Positions 33,217-42,785 of a stretch of DNA of 64,000 nt are shown here, one piece after another. The DNA lies in the NCBI GenBank assembly GCA_937898715.1, contig CALEKA010000121.1, positions 24,290-88,289 on the forward strand, read 5' to 3'. The position numbers and the translations under genes were made by a program. Origin of the DNA: an uncultured Prevotella sp. (lineage in GTDB: Bacteria > Bacteroidota > Bacteroidia > Bacteroidales > Bacteroidaceae). The notes beneath the pieces are model-generated. The model was not told the DNA's origin. It saw nothing but the letters and a program-made list of their open reading frames with translations, and ran no database searches. Positions within the stretch are counted from its first letter, which is position 1, and each line of letters begins with the position of its first letter.

Positions 33217-34890
33217 TTACTTAATCTTCTTTTCAGCCTTAGCAATCTGAGCTTTAGCCTTAGCAGCAGCCTTGTCGTAAGCAGCCTGAGCCTTCTTAGT
33301 GGCAGCAGCGTCGCCGCTCTTCTTGGCAGCCTTCACGTCGTCGTAGAGCTTCCAGAGGTTGAACTTGCTTGTAGCGTCCTTCTGGATAGCAGTAACCTTG
33401 TTGGCGTAGGCTTCTGATGCAGCCTCGTCGGCAGCCGAAGCGTAAGCGTGGCGATAGCCCTTCTCCTTGTTCCAAAGGCCACGAGTGAAGTCGGGGAATG
33501 AAACGCTGGCGTAGTTGTTGTCCATAGAGATAGCGCCGAGTTCAGCGATAGAGCACCATTCAGCGAGGTCGTATACGTCCATATCAAGGGGCAGACCATT
33601 CTGGAGGCAGTAGATCAAGCGGGCGCACATGATGAAGTCCATACCGCCGTGACCACCGACCTTCTTTGCGAGTTCGCCGAACTTAGCCAAGATGGGGCTT
33701 TCGTACTGCTTCTCGAGAGCTTGCTTTTCACTTTCGGGCATGAAGCTGTGAGAGCTGAGGTTGTCCACCTTAGGCTGGTGACCAGAAGCAGCGAGCTGCT
33801 TGCTGTCAACGGCGTAGCCCTCTACGGGATACTTGTTGGCAAAGCCCTTAGTACCTGTGAGCTGATACAGACGGTTGTAGGGCTGAGGATTCATCACGTC
33901 GTGCTGCAGTTCGATCACCTTCTGGTTCTCGGTGCGGATAAGGGTAGTAGTGTGGTCGCCATTGCGGAAGTCGTTGCAGGGCTTGCCAGTCTTCTTTTCT
34001 ACCAATTCCTTACCATGAACGCTCTTGGTGTCCATAGCAACGAGGGTCTTCATACGGTCGCCACGGTGAATGTCGAGAGCTTGTGCCACAGGACCGAGGC
34101 CGTGAGTGGCGTAAACGTCGCCGCGGTTTTCGCGGTTGTACTTCAAGCGCCAGCCGAGCTGTTCGGGATCAGATCCATCGGGGTTCTTCCAGTAGTAATC
34201 CCAGAAGTCGTCGAGGTTGTGGATATAAGCGCCCTGTGCGCGGAGAATTTCGCCGAACACGCCGTGTTGAGCCATGTTGAGGGTACGCATTTCAAACCAG
34301 TCGTAGCAGCAGTTCTCGAGGATCATGCAGTTCTTCTGCATCTTCTCAGAGAGGTTGACAAGCTTCCAGCACTCTTCCAAGTTCATGGCCGAGGGCACTT
34401 CGTCAGCCACGTTCTTGCCATGCTGCAGTGCGCATTCAGCCACGGGGAAGTGGTGAGCCCAGTCAGTGGCTACGTAGACGAGGTCGATATCAGGACGAGC
34501 GCAGAGCTCCTTGTAACCATCAGCACCAGAGTAGATAGCTGCGGGGGGCAGACCTGCTTTCTTCAAGTAGCCTTGGCATGCTTCAGCACGTTCGGGCACG
34601 AAGTCGCAAAGTGCAACAACCTCTACACCAGGAATTACGCAGAAGTTTTCTACAGCACCAGGACCACGCATGCCCAGACCAACGAGGCCGATGCGTACCT
34701 TCTTGATTTTAGGGAGCTTCAGACCGAGCACATCCTTCTGTCCAGCGGGGCGAGCAGGAGTTTCGATTTCGATGCTACCCTTATTCCAGTGCCACTTAGT
34801 GGAAGGAGAAAGGGACTGAGCCTGTGCCAAGTTTGCGCCCAAAGAGAGCAGGGCTGCAAAGGCAAAGGCCATACATTTTACCATTTTCAT
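33217..34890 (-). CDS. Secreted Gfo/Idh/MocA-family protein, GH109 alpha-N-acetylgalactosaminidase type
   Basis: 557 residues. The signal peptide is MKMVKCMAFAFAALLSLGANLAQAQ. The dinucleotide fold begins at KVRIGLVGLGMRGPGAV (about 65). GH109-like segments follow: ADEVPSAMNLEECW, ENCCYDWFEMRTLNMAQHG, GAYIHNL and GDVYATHGLGPVAQALDIHRGDR. GH109 enzymes use NAD to remove alpha-GalNAc, for example from blood-group A glycans. The C-terminal 55 residues are a Lys/Ala-rich helical tail (AAKKSGDAAATKKAQAA...) beyond the usual fold. Preceded by a full promoter (35007-35038) and followed by a terminator, so monocistronic. Family is confident; substrate is inferred. Confidence 0.85.
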   Translation of the reverse strand: MKMVKCMAFAFAALLSLGANLAQAQSLSPSTKWHWNKGSIEIETPARPAGQKDVLGLKLPKIKKVRIGLVGLGMRGPGAVENFCVIPGVEVVALCDFVPERAEACQGYLKKAGLPPAAIYSGADGYKELCARPDIDLVYVATDWAHHFPVAECALQHGKNVADEVPSAMNLEECWKLVNLSEKMQKNCMILENCCYDWFEMRTLNMAQHGVFGEILRAQGAYIHNLDDFWDYYWKNPDGSDPEQLGWRLKYNRENRGDVYATHGLGPVAQALDIHRGDRMKTLVAMDTKSVHGKELVEKKTGKPCNDFRNGDHTTTLIRTENQKVIELQHDVMNPQPYNRLYQLTGTKGFANKYPVEGYAVDSKQLAASGHQPKVDNLSSHSFMPESEKQALEKQYESPILAKFGELAKKVGGHGGMDFIMCARLIYCLQNGLPLDMDVYDLAEWCSIAELGAISMDNNYASVSFPDFTRGLWNKEKGYRHAYASAADEAASEAYANKVTAIQKDATSKFNLWKLYDDVKAAKKSGDAAATKKAQAAYDKAAAKAKAQIAKAEKKIK

Positions 34891-35006
34891 AGGATAATGT
34901 AGATGGGATTATAGAGTTAATGATATGATAATTGCTTGTTAGGTAGTTCGCAATAAATCAGAGTTTTCCTGCCTCCGTCATTGCGCTTGCGCTTCATAGT
35001 GCAAGG

Positions 35007-35038
35007 CAAAGTTAACATAATCTGTAGGAGCGGGCAAA
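35007..35038 (-). promoter_or_regulatory. Promoter of the GH109 gene
   Basis: The complement gives TTTG (35035-35038), 20 nt, TAACTTTG (35007-35014). It lies 117 bp upstream of the start at 34890. Confidence 0.82.
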
Positions 35039-35149
35039 CATTTGTTCAACTTTGTTACGTTTATGCAGTATATTCATTCGTTTTTAACATAGAGAGGGGT
35101 GTCCTGTGGTCTGTGTGTGGAATAATGCAGTTATTCTTCTTCATGCAAA

Positions 35150-35191
35150 AAGCCATAAGCACGGCTCTTGGGTGAGCTGCGCTTATGGCTT
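35150..35191 (-). terminator. Terminator hairpin downstream of pflB
   Basis: AAGCCATAAGC (35150-35160) pairs perfectly with 35181-35191. On the minus strand it is followed by TTTTTGC. It lies about 360 bp past the pflB stop, beyond the repeat cluster, so that cluster is probably transcribed. Confidence 0.75.
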
Positions 35192-35256
35192 GATGGTTGT
35201 GTGATAGATGTGATGTCAGGGAATGCTCTCACTTTCTTCTGTGGCCTCCCACTTTC

Positions 35257-35463
35257 TTCTGTGAGCGACGCGTCTCGCGTCGGCAGCATTAGCTATCAGC
35301 CAATACTGGGGGCGACGCGTCCCCGCGTCGGCATGATAAAGATCTGCCCTCACATGTGTGGCATACTTGTTGCGCCGACGCGGGGACGCGTCGCCCCCGG
35401 TATCGGCTGAAAAGTATTCTGTATGACTATGGGTGCCGACGCGAGACGCGTCGCCCACAGAAC
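35257..35463. repeat. Four REP-like palindromes in nested mirror order
   Basis: Outer copies 35261-35285 and 35434-35460 are AGA-type with TTCTGTG tails. Inner copies 35308-35334 and 35374-35400 are GGGA-type with CAGCCAATACTGG tails. Each pair is inverted; the inner arms match over 36 bp with two differences. Confidence 0.92.
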
Positions 35464-35548
35464 TAAAGAATAGTCTGCTACTTTATGTTCACAGAACTAA
35501 ATAATAGCCTGCTACTTTATGTCCACAGAACTAAAGAATAGTCTGCTT
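35456..35548. repeat. Tandem array, 2.7 copies of a 34-bp unit
   Basis: Units start at 35456, 35490 and 35524 with CACAGAACTAAAGAATAGTC. The unit begins with the tail of the adjacent REP-like copy (CCCACAGAACT). The array touches the pflB stop at 35550. Confidence 0.9.
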
Positions 35549-35549
35549 G

Positions 35550-37766
35550 TTACATACGTTCGTGGAACGAGCGAGAGATCACTTCGAGCTGGTGCTCACG
35601 TGAGAGCTTCACGAAGTTGACAGCATAGCCGCTCACGCGGATGGTGAGCTGCGGATACTTCTCGGGGTGTTCCATAGCGTCTTCGAGCATTTCGCGGTTG
35701 AGCACGTTGACGTTGAGGTGGTGGGCTCCCTTGGTGAAGTAGCCGTCCATCATCGTCACGAGGTTTTCTACGCGTTCTTCGGGTGTACGACCCAGGCTCT
35801 GAGGCACGATGCTGAACGTGTTGGAGATACCATCCTGTGAGTCACGATAGCGAAGTTTAGCTACTGAAGCGAGTGAAGCTACAGCACCACTCTTGTCGCG
35901 TCCGTGCATGGGGTTGGCACCCGGTGCGAAGGCTACGCCTGCTGCACGGCCATCGGGGGTGGCACCCGTCTTCTTGCCATACATTACGTTGGAAGTGATG
36001 GTCAGGAGTGAGAGCGTGGGCTGAGCGTTCTTGTAGACGGGGAGCTTCTTGAGTTCTTCGTCGAAGTAGTATACGAGGTCCACACCGAGGTGGTCTACGC
36101 GATCGTCGTTGTTGCCAAAGCAGGGGAACTCACCCTCTACGTCGAAGCCTTCGGTCAGACCGATATCGTTGCGCTTAGCCGTCACCTTAGCATACTTGAT
36201 AGCAGAGAGTGAGTCGATAGCGATCGACAGACCGGCTGCACCATAGGCAATGTTGATAGCGGGGTTGGTATCGATGAGAGCCATCTGAGCCTTCTCGTAG
36301 TAGTACTTGTCGTGCATGTAGTGGATGATGTTCATCGCGTCGTTGTAGATACGAGCGATTTGCTTGAGCACGAGCTTATAGTTCTTGAGCACCTCGTCGT
36401 AGTTGAGCACGTCGGAGGTGAGTGCGGGAATGCCCTCGAGCATCACGGTGCCAGTCTTCTCGCAGCGTCCGCCGTTGATAGCGAGCAGGAGAGCCTTGGC
36501 GAGGTTGCAGCGTGCACCGAAGAACTGGATCTGCTTACCGATGGCCTGGTAGCTTACGCAGCATGCAATTCCGTAGTCGTCGTTGCCGCGCACTTCGCGC
36601 ATGAGGGTATCGTTTTCGTACTGGATAGACGAGGTGTCGACGCTCACCTTGGCGCAGAATTCCTTCCAGCCTTCGGGGAGTTCGGGGCTCCACAGTATGG
36701 TGAGGTTGGGCTCGGGTGAGGGACCGAGGTTGTAGAGTGTCTGGAGGAAACGGAAGGAAGTCTTCGTCACCTTCAGTGTGCCATCGTTGAAGCGTCCACC
36801 GAGCGATTCGGTCACCCATGTGGGGTCGCCGGCGAAGATCTCGTTGTAGGCGTCCATACGGAGGTGGCGCACCATGCGGAGCTTCATTACGAACTGGTCG
36901 ATGAGTTCCTGAGCGAAAGTCTCGTCGATGAGGTTGTGCTTCAGATCGTGCTCGATGTAGATATCGAGGAATGACGATACGTTGCCCAGCGACATGGCTG
37001 CACCATCCTGCTCCTTCACGGCAGCGAGGTAGGCCATGTAGACCCACTGTACGGCTTCTTGTGCATTCTGTGCGGGGCGGCCGAGCTCCAGACCGTAGTA
37101 TTCGCCCATCACCTTCATTTCCTTGAGGGCTTTGATCTGTTCTGCCACTTCCTCACGGAGGCGGATGCGCTCGTCGGTCATGGGGCTACCGATGGCACGC
37201 TTGTCGGCTTCTTTAGCCTCGATCAAGCGGTCGATGCCGTAGACGGCCAAGCGGCGGTAGTCGCCAATCACGCGGCCACGTGCATAGTTGTCGGGCAAAC
37301 CGGTGAGGAATCCGAGCGAACGGAATCGGCGGATCTCTTCGGTATATACGTCGAACACGCCATCGTTGTGAGTCTTACGGTAGTGAGTGAAGATGTCCTT
37401 CACGTGTTCGTTGACGGGGTGGCCCTGCTGAGCGCAAGCCTTCTCCACCACCTTGATACCACCGAAGGGCTTGATGGCACGCTTCAGTAGTTCATCGGTC
37501 TGTAGGCCTACGATAAGCTCATTGTCTTTGTCAATATAGCCAGCCTTATGTGATGAGATGGTCGATACGGTGTCGGGATCGAGCGAACGTACGCCGCCGT
37601 TGGCGCGTTCTTCTTCAAGCGCTTGTAAGCAGATGTTCCACAGTTTGCGTGTGCGTTCGGTGGGGCCAACGAGGAAAGACGCGTCTCCTTCATAAGGAGT
37701 GATGTTGCGCTTTACGAAGTCGGTCACGTTGATTTGCTCAGTCCAAGGTCCTTCGATGAAGTTCAT
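35550..37766 (-). CDS. pflB: Pyruvate formate-lyase (formate C-acetyltransferase)
   Basis: 738 residues, near the usual 740-760. The catalytic Cys pair is C402-C403 ([12 protein letters not shown]). The glycyl-radical site is RVSGYAVNF with Gly713, close to the C-terminus. It splits pyruvate with CoA into acetyl-CoA and formate under anaerobic conditions, after activation by PflA. The candidate activase gene lies 12 kb away (49723-50460) rather than next to it. A full promoter is present at 37950-37981. Confidence 0.95.
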   Translation of the reverse strand: MNFIEGPWTEQINVTDFVKRNITPYEGDASFLVGPTERTRKLWNICLQALEEERANGGVRSLDPDTVSTISSHKAGYIDKDNELIVGLQTDELLKRAIKPFGGIKVVEKACAQQGHPVNEHVKDIFTHYRKTHNDGVFDVYTEEIRRFRSLGFLTGLPDNYARGRVIGDYRRLAVYGIDRLIEAKEADKRAIGSPMTDERIRLREEVAEQIKALKEMKVMGEYYGLELGRPAQNAQEAVQWVYMAYLAAVKEQDGAAMSLGNVSSFLDIYIEHDLKHNLIDETFAQELIDQFVMKLRMVRHLRMDAYNEIFAGDPTWVTESLGGRFNDGTLKVTKTSFRFLQTLYNLGPSPEPNLTILWSPELPEGWKEFCAKVSVDTSSIQYENDTLMREVRGNDDYGIACCVSYQAIGKQIQFFGARCNLAKALLLAINGGRCEKTGTVMLEGIPALTSDVLNYDEVLKNYKLVLKQIARIYNDAMNIIHYMHDKYYYEKAQMALIDTNPAINIAYGAAGLSIAIDSLSAIKYAKVTAKRNDIGLTEGFDVEGEFPCFGNNDDRVDHLGVDLVYYFDEELKKLPVYKNAQPTLSLLTITSNVMYGKKTGATPDGRAAGVAFAPGANPMHGRDKSGAVASLASVAKLRYRDSQDGISNTFSIVPQSLGRTPEERVENLVTMMDGYFTKGAHHLNVNVLNREMLEDAMEHPEKYPQLTIRVSGYAVNFVKLSREHQLEVISRSFHERM

Positions 37767-37949
37767 TGTAGAAATAGGGGTTTATGGTTATAAATGCCTA
37801 TTGTCTTCATGCTCTTGCGGCAATGCCAATGGCTTATGCTGCGGGGCAGAAGTGCAATAAAGTGAATTCAAATGTGAGTTGTTGTAGAAATAAAAGCTTG
37901 CTACCAATGTGTAAGCTTGTCCAGAAAGGTTTGTGTTTTGATAACGATG

Positions 37950-37981
37950 CAAAGATACGATATCGGCGCAACATGTGCAAA
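37950..37981 (-). promoter_or_regulatory. Promoter of pflB
   Basis: The complement gives TTTG (37978-37981), 20 nt, TATCTTTG (37950-37957), a complete consensus match. The leader to the start at 37766 is about 180 nt. Confidence 0.85.
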
Positions 37982-38269
37982 GATTACGGCATATTTTGTT
38001 AACTATTTTGTAATAAGTACAATGTTTGTATAGCCGACTTTGCAGTTTGCGTAGGGAGTGTCTTGAGGTTGTGCTTACGCGCGCGCACGTCAGAGAGTTT
38101 TTGGGGCTGATTATCGTGCATGCTGTTACTTCTAATGGGAAACGTGCTGATAGTGAGTCGTTTAGAGCGTGTAGGCACAGATGATTTGCCTACACTTTGC
38201 TTGCACTTTGCCTGCATTTTGCACACACTCTTGTTTGGACGGAATTTACGAGGTGTTTTCACCTTTTCT

Positions 38270-38295
38270 GTGGGCGACGCGTCTCGCGTCGGCAT
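38270..38295. repeat. REP-like palindrome, AGA subtype, single copy
   Basis: GTGGGCGACGCGTCTCGCGT then CGGCAT, preceded by TTTTC. No inverse partner is nearby. Confidence 0.88.
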
Positions 38296-38340
38296 TGCCA
38301 CAGAAACAATATCTGCCCCCTCGCTCTATCTTGCCATGGA

Positions 38341-38450
38341 AAAATTAAAACGAGAGCAAGGGAAAATTAAAACGAGAGCAAGGGAAAATTAAAACGAGAG
38401 CAAGGGATAATTTAAACAGCAGCAGGGGATAATTTAAACAGCAGCAAGGG
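38341..38450. repeat. Tandem array, five copies of a 22-bp unit in two variants
   Basis: Three units of AAAATTAAAACGAGAGCAAG+GG (38341, 38363, 38385) are followed by two of ATAATTTAAACAGCAGCAGG+GG type (38407, 38429). The period stays exact while the sequence shifts. Confidence 0.95.
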
Positions 38451-38831
38451 GTAAGACTATGGAGGGCAAGTGCAAGAAAAGTGGAAGCAATGTGGGTGAT
38501 AACAATATGCGTAGTATGCTGAATATCAATAAAGTCGTTGCATTTTGAAATGGCGTGCAACCACCTTTCCCAAAAAAACTCGCTGTAATGCGTGCGCGTG
38601 TGAGAGCAATCGAAGTGGGCAATAAAAAAAGTGTACAGATTGTACACTCTTTTTGGATGACAAGCAGACTTGTACTATTTTTGCATCAGCATAATAAAAT
38701 GGATTATGCAGCGGGCAATGACTTGGCTATTGAGTAGCTTAGTAAAGGCTTTGGTCCACTATGCCCGAAACTTAATTCCTTATCCACGCTTTCCTTTTAT
38801 GAGGGGGCGACATCATATAGAGGGAGGCATT

Positions 38832-39899
38832 TTACTTCCCAATCACAATCACCTTGACATAATCCTTGAGGTGGAAGGGCCCTTTGCGGTAGCCACCTTG
38901 CGAATCGTTGACGAGCAAGAGCGTGAGCCGACCATCGGTCAGCGTTCGGCCGAGGCACATGCCCTCGTAGTTGGCGAAGTTGAAGTGGAATGGTTGCACA
39001 TGAGTGGTCCAATCTGCCAAGAGATGCTTGTCGAGGAAGCGATTCGGGTCCAACGTCTTGAGATCCGTACTGCTGTCGATCTGTTCGCTCTCTTGCGGAT
39101 TTACCCAGAAGAGTTTGCAACGTGCGGTGCTGCTCAGTCCGCCGTGAGTCACGTTGGCCTCGCGCTCTAAGACAAGCAGGCGTCCATCGGGCAAGGTCGC
39201 CAATTCCGACACCCCGTAGACGTAAGTCTTGCCAAAGTCGGAAGACTGTCCGCGGTCCATGCGATAGGCATATTGTGCCACGGGTTGGAGGTCGTCGTTG
39301 AATGCTTGCAAGCGGAGCACATTCTGCGCTGTAGGGTGCAGAGGGCTGGCAGCAGGCCCGTCGGCAGGAAGGGTGCTCTCTGTGGTAGTCCAGAATCGGT
39401 GAGACCGGGCGTCGTAGCAGAGCGATTCAAATCCGTAGTTGCTTACGATATTGCTGCGTGAGAAGATCTGCGGCACATTGAGTTCGCGCCCTGTGGGCTG
39501 ACCATCCATACCATATTCGAGGATGCGCTGGTCGCCCTCACCACTAATGAAGAGCGTTTGCTGCGAGGGAAAGTAGGCTATGCCCTCGCAGTCGCGTACG
39601 CTTCGTCCGTCGGCGCTGACTTGCGGATTGCTATTGCCTTGAAATCCCTCCATGTATACTTGGGTCACTTCGCCCGTAGTAGCATTTTGATCAATGCGGA
39701 AGGTGAAGAATCCGTCAGCGGGTGTGTCGTCGCTTACGAGGGCATACCGATTGCCGCCCAAAGAGGTGATGCCGCTATAGCTGGAAGCGCCAATGCCCCA
39801 CTTAGAGAGCGATGTCTGCTTGAGCTCACGGGCTGTTTGTGCCGTGGCTGAGAGGCAAGTGCAGATGGCGAATACTGAGAGGAATGTGCGAATGGACAT
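38832..39899 (-). CDS. Secreted phytase-like esterase family protein
   Basis: 355 residues. A signal peptide (MSIRTFLSVFAICTCLSATAQ) is followed by a single domain matching the 'esterase-like activity of phytase' family: SKWGIGASSYSGITSLGGNRYALVSDD, CEGIAYFP, FISGEGDQRILEY, NYGFESLCYD, RFWTTTEST and ANYEGMCLGRTL. The fold is a beta-propeller; the substrate is not known. The region from its start to the GNAT gene carries an unusual inverted repeat (39909-40022). Confidence 0.85.
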   Translation of the reverse strand: MSIRTFLSVFAICTCLSATAQTARELKQTSLSKWGIGASSYSGITSLGGNRYALVSDDTPADGFFTFRIDQNATTGEVTQVYMEGFQGNSNPQVSADGRSVRDCEGIAYFPSQQTLFISGEGDQRILEYGMDGQPTGRELNVPQIFSRSNIVSNYGFESLCYDARSHRFWTTTESTLPADGPAASPLHPTAQNVLRLQAFNDDLQPVAQYAYRMDRGQSSDFGKTYVYGVSELATLPDGRLLVLEREANVTHGGLSSTARCKLFWVNPQESEQIDSSTDLKTLDPNRFLDKHLLADWTTHVQPFHFNFANYEGMCLGRTLTDGRLTLLLVNDSQGGYRKGPFHLKDYVKVIVIGK

Positions 39900-39908
39900 A
39901 ATAGAATA

Positions 39909-40022
39909 AAGTATTAAGTATTAAGTATTACAGACTGGCTATTACCAGTTCTGTGGGCGACGCGTCTCGCGTCGGCATGAGCAAGCTTTCACTTTGTCTG
40001 TAATACTTAATACTTAATACTT
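39909..40022. repeat. Perfect 27-bp inverted repeat framing a REP-like palindrome
   Basis: 39909-39935 and 39996-40022 are exact inverses, built from AGTATTAAGTATTA-type units plus CAGAC. The 60-bp spacer holds one REP-like copy (39953-39978). More TACTTAATACTT units continue to about 40065. Confidence 0.95.
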
Positions 40023-40078
40023 TCCCAAAGGAAATGTAATACTTAATACTTTATACTTAATACTTCTAAAAAAGAGTG

Positions 40079-41122
40079 TTATTCATCCAGCAGCAAGTCC
40101 ATTACCATAGGCTGTGCTGCCATAAACATGGCGGCGAGGCCACCAGGGGTGACAATGCTGTCGGGCTTGACATCGGTAAGACGCACGCGTCCGTTTTCTA
40201 CTACGTACCAACCATTGTTCTCGGGAATGTCGAGGTCGCCCTCTACGCCGATGTGAAGTTGGAAGCCAGGGTTGGGGGTGGCAATGGCAGAGAGGAAACG
40301 GGGCACGTTGATGACGCGTGCCATGGCATAAGGTTCTGATCCCTTGAGCGAGCCTGGTAGGCAGAAACGGCGGTACACCTTGTCGACACCGCATGCGCGG
40401 CATAGGTAGTCGACGAAGGCAGCTCGGGTGGCTGTCTCGGTGATGGCGAGCGTGCGTATGTAGACGCGACCATTGGGCTCTTTTACTGCCAAGCAGAATC
40501 CTACCATGCGACGCTTGCGATGAGCTACGAGCACATAGCCATCGCCAAGGTCGGCATCTTCGAGCGCTGCGAAGAAATCGCTTTCTGAAGGATGGACCAT
40601 GAAGGGCAGTTCAGCGGTGAGACGACGATAGAACACGTAGAGCTCATTGGCCCATTCATCAGGCTGTGTCACTTCTATCTTGCTGAAGTCGCCATCGTTG
40701 GTCACGTCGAGCGGAAGTTCTTGACGATAGACCGAGGTCCAGAAAGAGCCGTGCTGTGGCTTTTCGTAGAAGTGACGATTGTCTTCGCCATCGGGCACGA
40801 GAAAACTCAGCGTGGCTCCCTGATTAAACAGTCTGCGATGAGCCTCGTGGATGAGGTTGGAGGCATAGCCTTTGCCACGGAAGTCGGGCAAGGTGGCAAG
40901 TCCAGAGATGTAGCCAGCACGATGTACAGAACCATAGAACGTCATGCGGTAGGGGATGAGCTGCATGGCAGCCACTACGTTGCCGTCGTGACGGATGGTG
41001 AGATTGTTGTCGTCGGTATATTTTTCATCAAAGTAGATGTCCATGAAGTCTTCCGAATCATGGAAACACGTGCGCCAAAGGTCGCGCGTCTGTTGCTTGA
41101 TTTCGTCGGGTGAAAGGAGCAT
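40079..41122 (-). CDS. GNAT-family N-acetyltransferase, two-domain (Eis-like architecture)
   Basis: 347 residues. The N-terminal GNAT domain has the acetyl-CoA loop LPDFRGKGYASNLI near residues 75-90. A second GNAT-like part lies around 150-240 (GYVLVAHRKRRMVGFCLAV). The C-terminus (about 250-347) looks like an SCP2-type domain, with YVVENGRVRLTDVKPDSIVTPGGLAAMFM. This layout is that of Eis-type acetyltransferases, which modify amines, but no substrate can be read from the sequence. Starts 37 bp after the DUF2156 gene, in an operon with it and the upstream lipoprotein. Confidence 0.85.
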   Translation of the reverse strand: MLLSPDEIKQQTRDLWRTCFHDSEDFMDIYFDEKYTDDNNLTIRHDGNVVAAMQLIPYRMTFYGSVHRAGYISGLATLPDFRGKGYASNLIHEAHRRLFNQGATLSFLVPDGEDNRHFYEKPQHGSFWTSVYRQELPLDVTNDGDFSKIEVTQPDEWANELYVFYRRLTAELPFMVHPSESDFFAALEDADLGDGYVLVAHRKRRMVGFCLAVKEPNGRVYIRTLAITETATRAAFVDYLCRACGVDKVYRRFCLPGSLKGSEPYAMARVINVPRFLSAIATPNPGFQLHIGVEGDLDIPENNGWYVVENGRVRLTDVKPDSIVTPGGLAAMFMAAQPMVMDLLLDE

Positions 41123-41159
41123 GGTATATGCGGATTATTTTTGTTCTGATAGGGCTTTC

Positions 41160-42077
41160 TCAATGAATGGCCGGCAGATGCTTGGTCGTGACGGTGTATT
41201 TATGGAGAAGCAGTTCGGGATGGTAGGATAGCTTGGAGTGGCGCAAGCCTTCTATGCCGAGGTCTTCCTCGCGGTTGAGGTAGACGTACTGTTCGGGCAG
41301 AGAGCGGGCAAAGTCGCGATTGATGATGGCAAATGCACCTTCGTAGTTCGTATCGGCCTTTTCGACGCATACATCGAAGGTGTCGGCATTGATGGGAGCA
41401 CCATAGGTGAATGCAATAATCTTGCCGTCTACACGAATCACGCCACCGCGGCCATCGAGTTCTGCCCAGTGGGTGAACACTGACTCCATAGCACGGCGCT
41501 CAGACTCGTAGGTGAAGTCGCCCGAATCGATCTCTTGAGCCTTCTCCTGTGCCCAAAGTGTGTCGATCTGAAGACATTCGTCGAAGTGGGCAGGCGTGAG
41601 CGGCTCAAACTGATAGTCGGGATGAGCAGCGGTGAAGCGGTTGATGTAGTTGCGCTTTGGCTGTAATTTCTTCCCCGAGAGTGAGGCAAGCTTGGTGCGG
41701 AGGTAGAGGTAGTCGCTGAAGCTGCGGTCGGACGTGGCATAGAAATAGCCTGGCATGGCTGCATCGAGCATGGCAAAGGATTTCTCACACACGTCGAACA
41801 AGAGGAAGGGATGTCCCTGCTGCTCGGCATCGGCGGTGAGCTGCTGCATGATGGATGGCCAGTCGCCTTGACCTATGGGTGCCATGTAGGCATTGTGACC
41901 ATCGGCCTTGAAACGGAACAGGAGCCAACCCTCGTGGAGGGCTACTTCTGTGTCGTAAAGGAAACTCCAACTGATGAGGTTCATGAAGCTGAGATTGCAG
42001 TCGCGATTGTCGGTCGGGATGATGTGCTGCACAATGAGTTCTTTGTCAGCAAGCGTGAGCGGATGAAAGGAGATCAT
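41160..42077 (-). CDS. DUF2156 / phosphatidylglycerol lysyltransferase-like (GNAT fold) protein
   Basis: 305 residues. Typical DUF2156 segments are present: NCNLSFMNLISWSFLYDTEVALHEGWLLFRF near the start, then YLYLRTKLASLSGKKLQPKRNYINRF and a C-terminal AFAIINRDFARSLPEQYVYLNREEDLGIEGLRHSKLSYHPE. The fold is a double GNAT like MprF and FemX domains, but without membrane helices, so it is cytoplasmic. Substrate unknown. Middle gene of the 42745-40079 operon; the gap to the GNAT gene is 37 bp. Confidence 0.85.
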   Translation of the reverse strand: MISFHPLTLADKELIVQHIIPTDNRDCNLSFMNLISWSFLYDTEVALHEGWLLFRFKADGHNAYMAPIGQGDWPSIMQQLTADAEQQGHPFLLFDVCEKSFAMLDAAMPGYFYATSDRSFSDYLYLRTKLASLSGKKLQPKRNYINRFTAAHPDYQFEPLTPAHFDECLQIDTLWAQEKAQEIDSGDFTYESERRAMESVFTHWAELDGRGGVIRVDGKIIAFTYGAPINADTFDVCVEKADTNYEGAFAIINRDFARSLPEQYVYLNREEDLGIEGLRHSKLSYHPELLLHKYTVTTKHLPAIH

Positions 42078-42106
42078 AGCTGGACTGAAAGGGAAAGGTG
42101 TGAGTG

Positions 42107-42745
42107 TTAGGGAATGAACAAGAATGTAAACGTGCGTGGTCCATCAAAGGTGTTCACCGTAAGACTGATGGAGTCGGTACGTGTGCGGAGCAAGGATTGG
42201 AGCGGACGCAAGGGAAGCGATAGGTAGGTATCGCGCGTGTAGTAAAGCGGATCGTTGTTTTGACCATGGATGAGCTCCGCACAGAGCGTACGCGTGCCAT
42301 TGGCATGACGCACATAATTGGTCTGATTGAATCCTAAGTAGTGCACTGCTTGAGCTGTGCCCTGTATGTTGAGGCGCAGATTGATGTAGTGAGTACCTTG
42401 CCAACAAGCGACGACGCCTACAGGGTCGGTCTTCACTCGGTCGGCGGCGATACGCACAACTTTTGGAGCAAGCACTGAGGCTCGCTGATGGAGCGTAAGG
42501 CTTTGTCCATCAGTGGTATAAAGAGCTTGTATGCGATAGGTGGAGTCGGGCCTAAGGCCGCTGATAGTCTGCGTAAGAGGAAGTTCTTCGCCATCGTCGA
42601 GCCCTATGCGCATGGCTCGCCCAGTAGCGTCGGCAGTAAGTTCTGCCAATGATATCTGATAGGAGGGCAGCGGCGCGTCGTCGTCGGAGCAACTCATCAG
42701 AATGAGTAGCGAGGCGGTGAGCAGAGCAGTGGAGAGGTACTTCAT
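42107..42745 (-). CDS. Lipoprotein, NigD-like
   Basis: 212 residues. A lipoprotein signal (MKYLSTALLTASLLILMSC, lipobox MSCS) is followed by an acidic linker (DDDAPLPS) and two beta domains. The first has LDDGEELPLTQTISGLRPDSTYRIQALY; the second has HYINLRLNIQG... DSISLTVNTFDGPRTF. The layout resembles the NigD-like family of Bacteroidales, of unknown function. First gene of the three-gene operon ending with the GNAT. Confidence 0.65.
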   Translation of the reverse strand: MKYLSTALLTASLLILMSCSDDDAPLPSYQISLAELTADATGRAMRIGLDDGEELPLTQTISGLRPDSTYRIQALYTTDGQSLTLHQRASVLAPKVVRIAADRVKTDPVGVVACWQGTHYINLRLNIQGTAQAVHYLGFNQTNYVRHANGTRTLCAELIHGQNNDPLYYTRDTYLSLPLRPLQSLLRTRTDSISLTVNTFDGPRTFTFLFIP

Positions 42746-42785
42746 GGAAGGGGGTGATGTGGGTTCAACGTTTTGAGAGATTAGG

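Larger units (their letters stand above)
37982..38831. other. Intergenic region with REP-like copy and 22-bp tandem array
   Basis: No convincing gene across 850 bp. It contains a single REP-like palindrome (38270-38295), a five-copy 22-bp array (38341-38450) and GC-alternating stretches such as TACGCGCGCGCACGT (around 38078-38092). Short open frames here have no family resemblance. Confidence 0.7.

Noticed and set aside
33649..34902. 417-residue plus-strand frame opposite the GH109 gene
   Set aside because: It is a shadow of a well-supported GH109 gene on the other strand.
38670..39170. 166-residue plus-strand frame before the phytase-like gene
   Set aside because: Most of it lies opposite the phytase-like gene; the remainder is intergenic with no domain.
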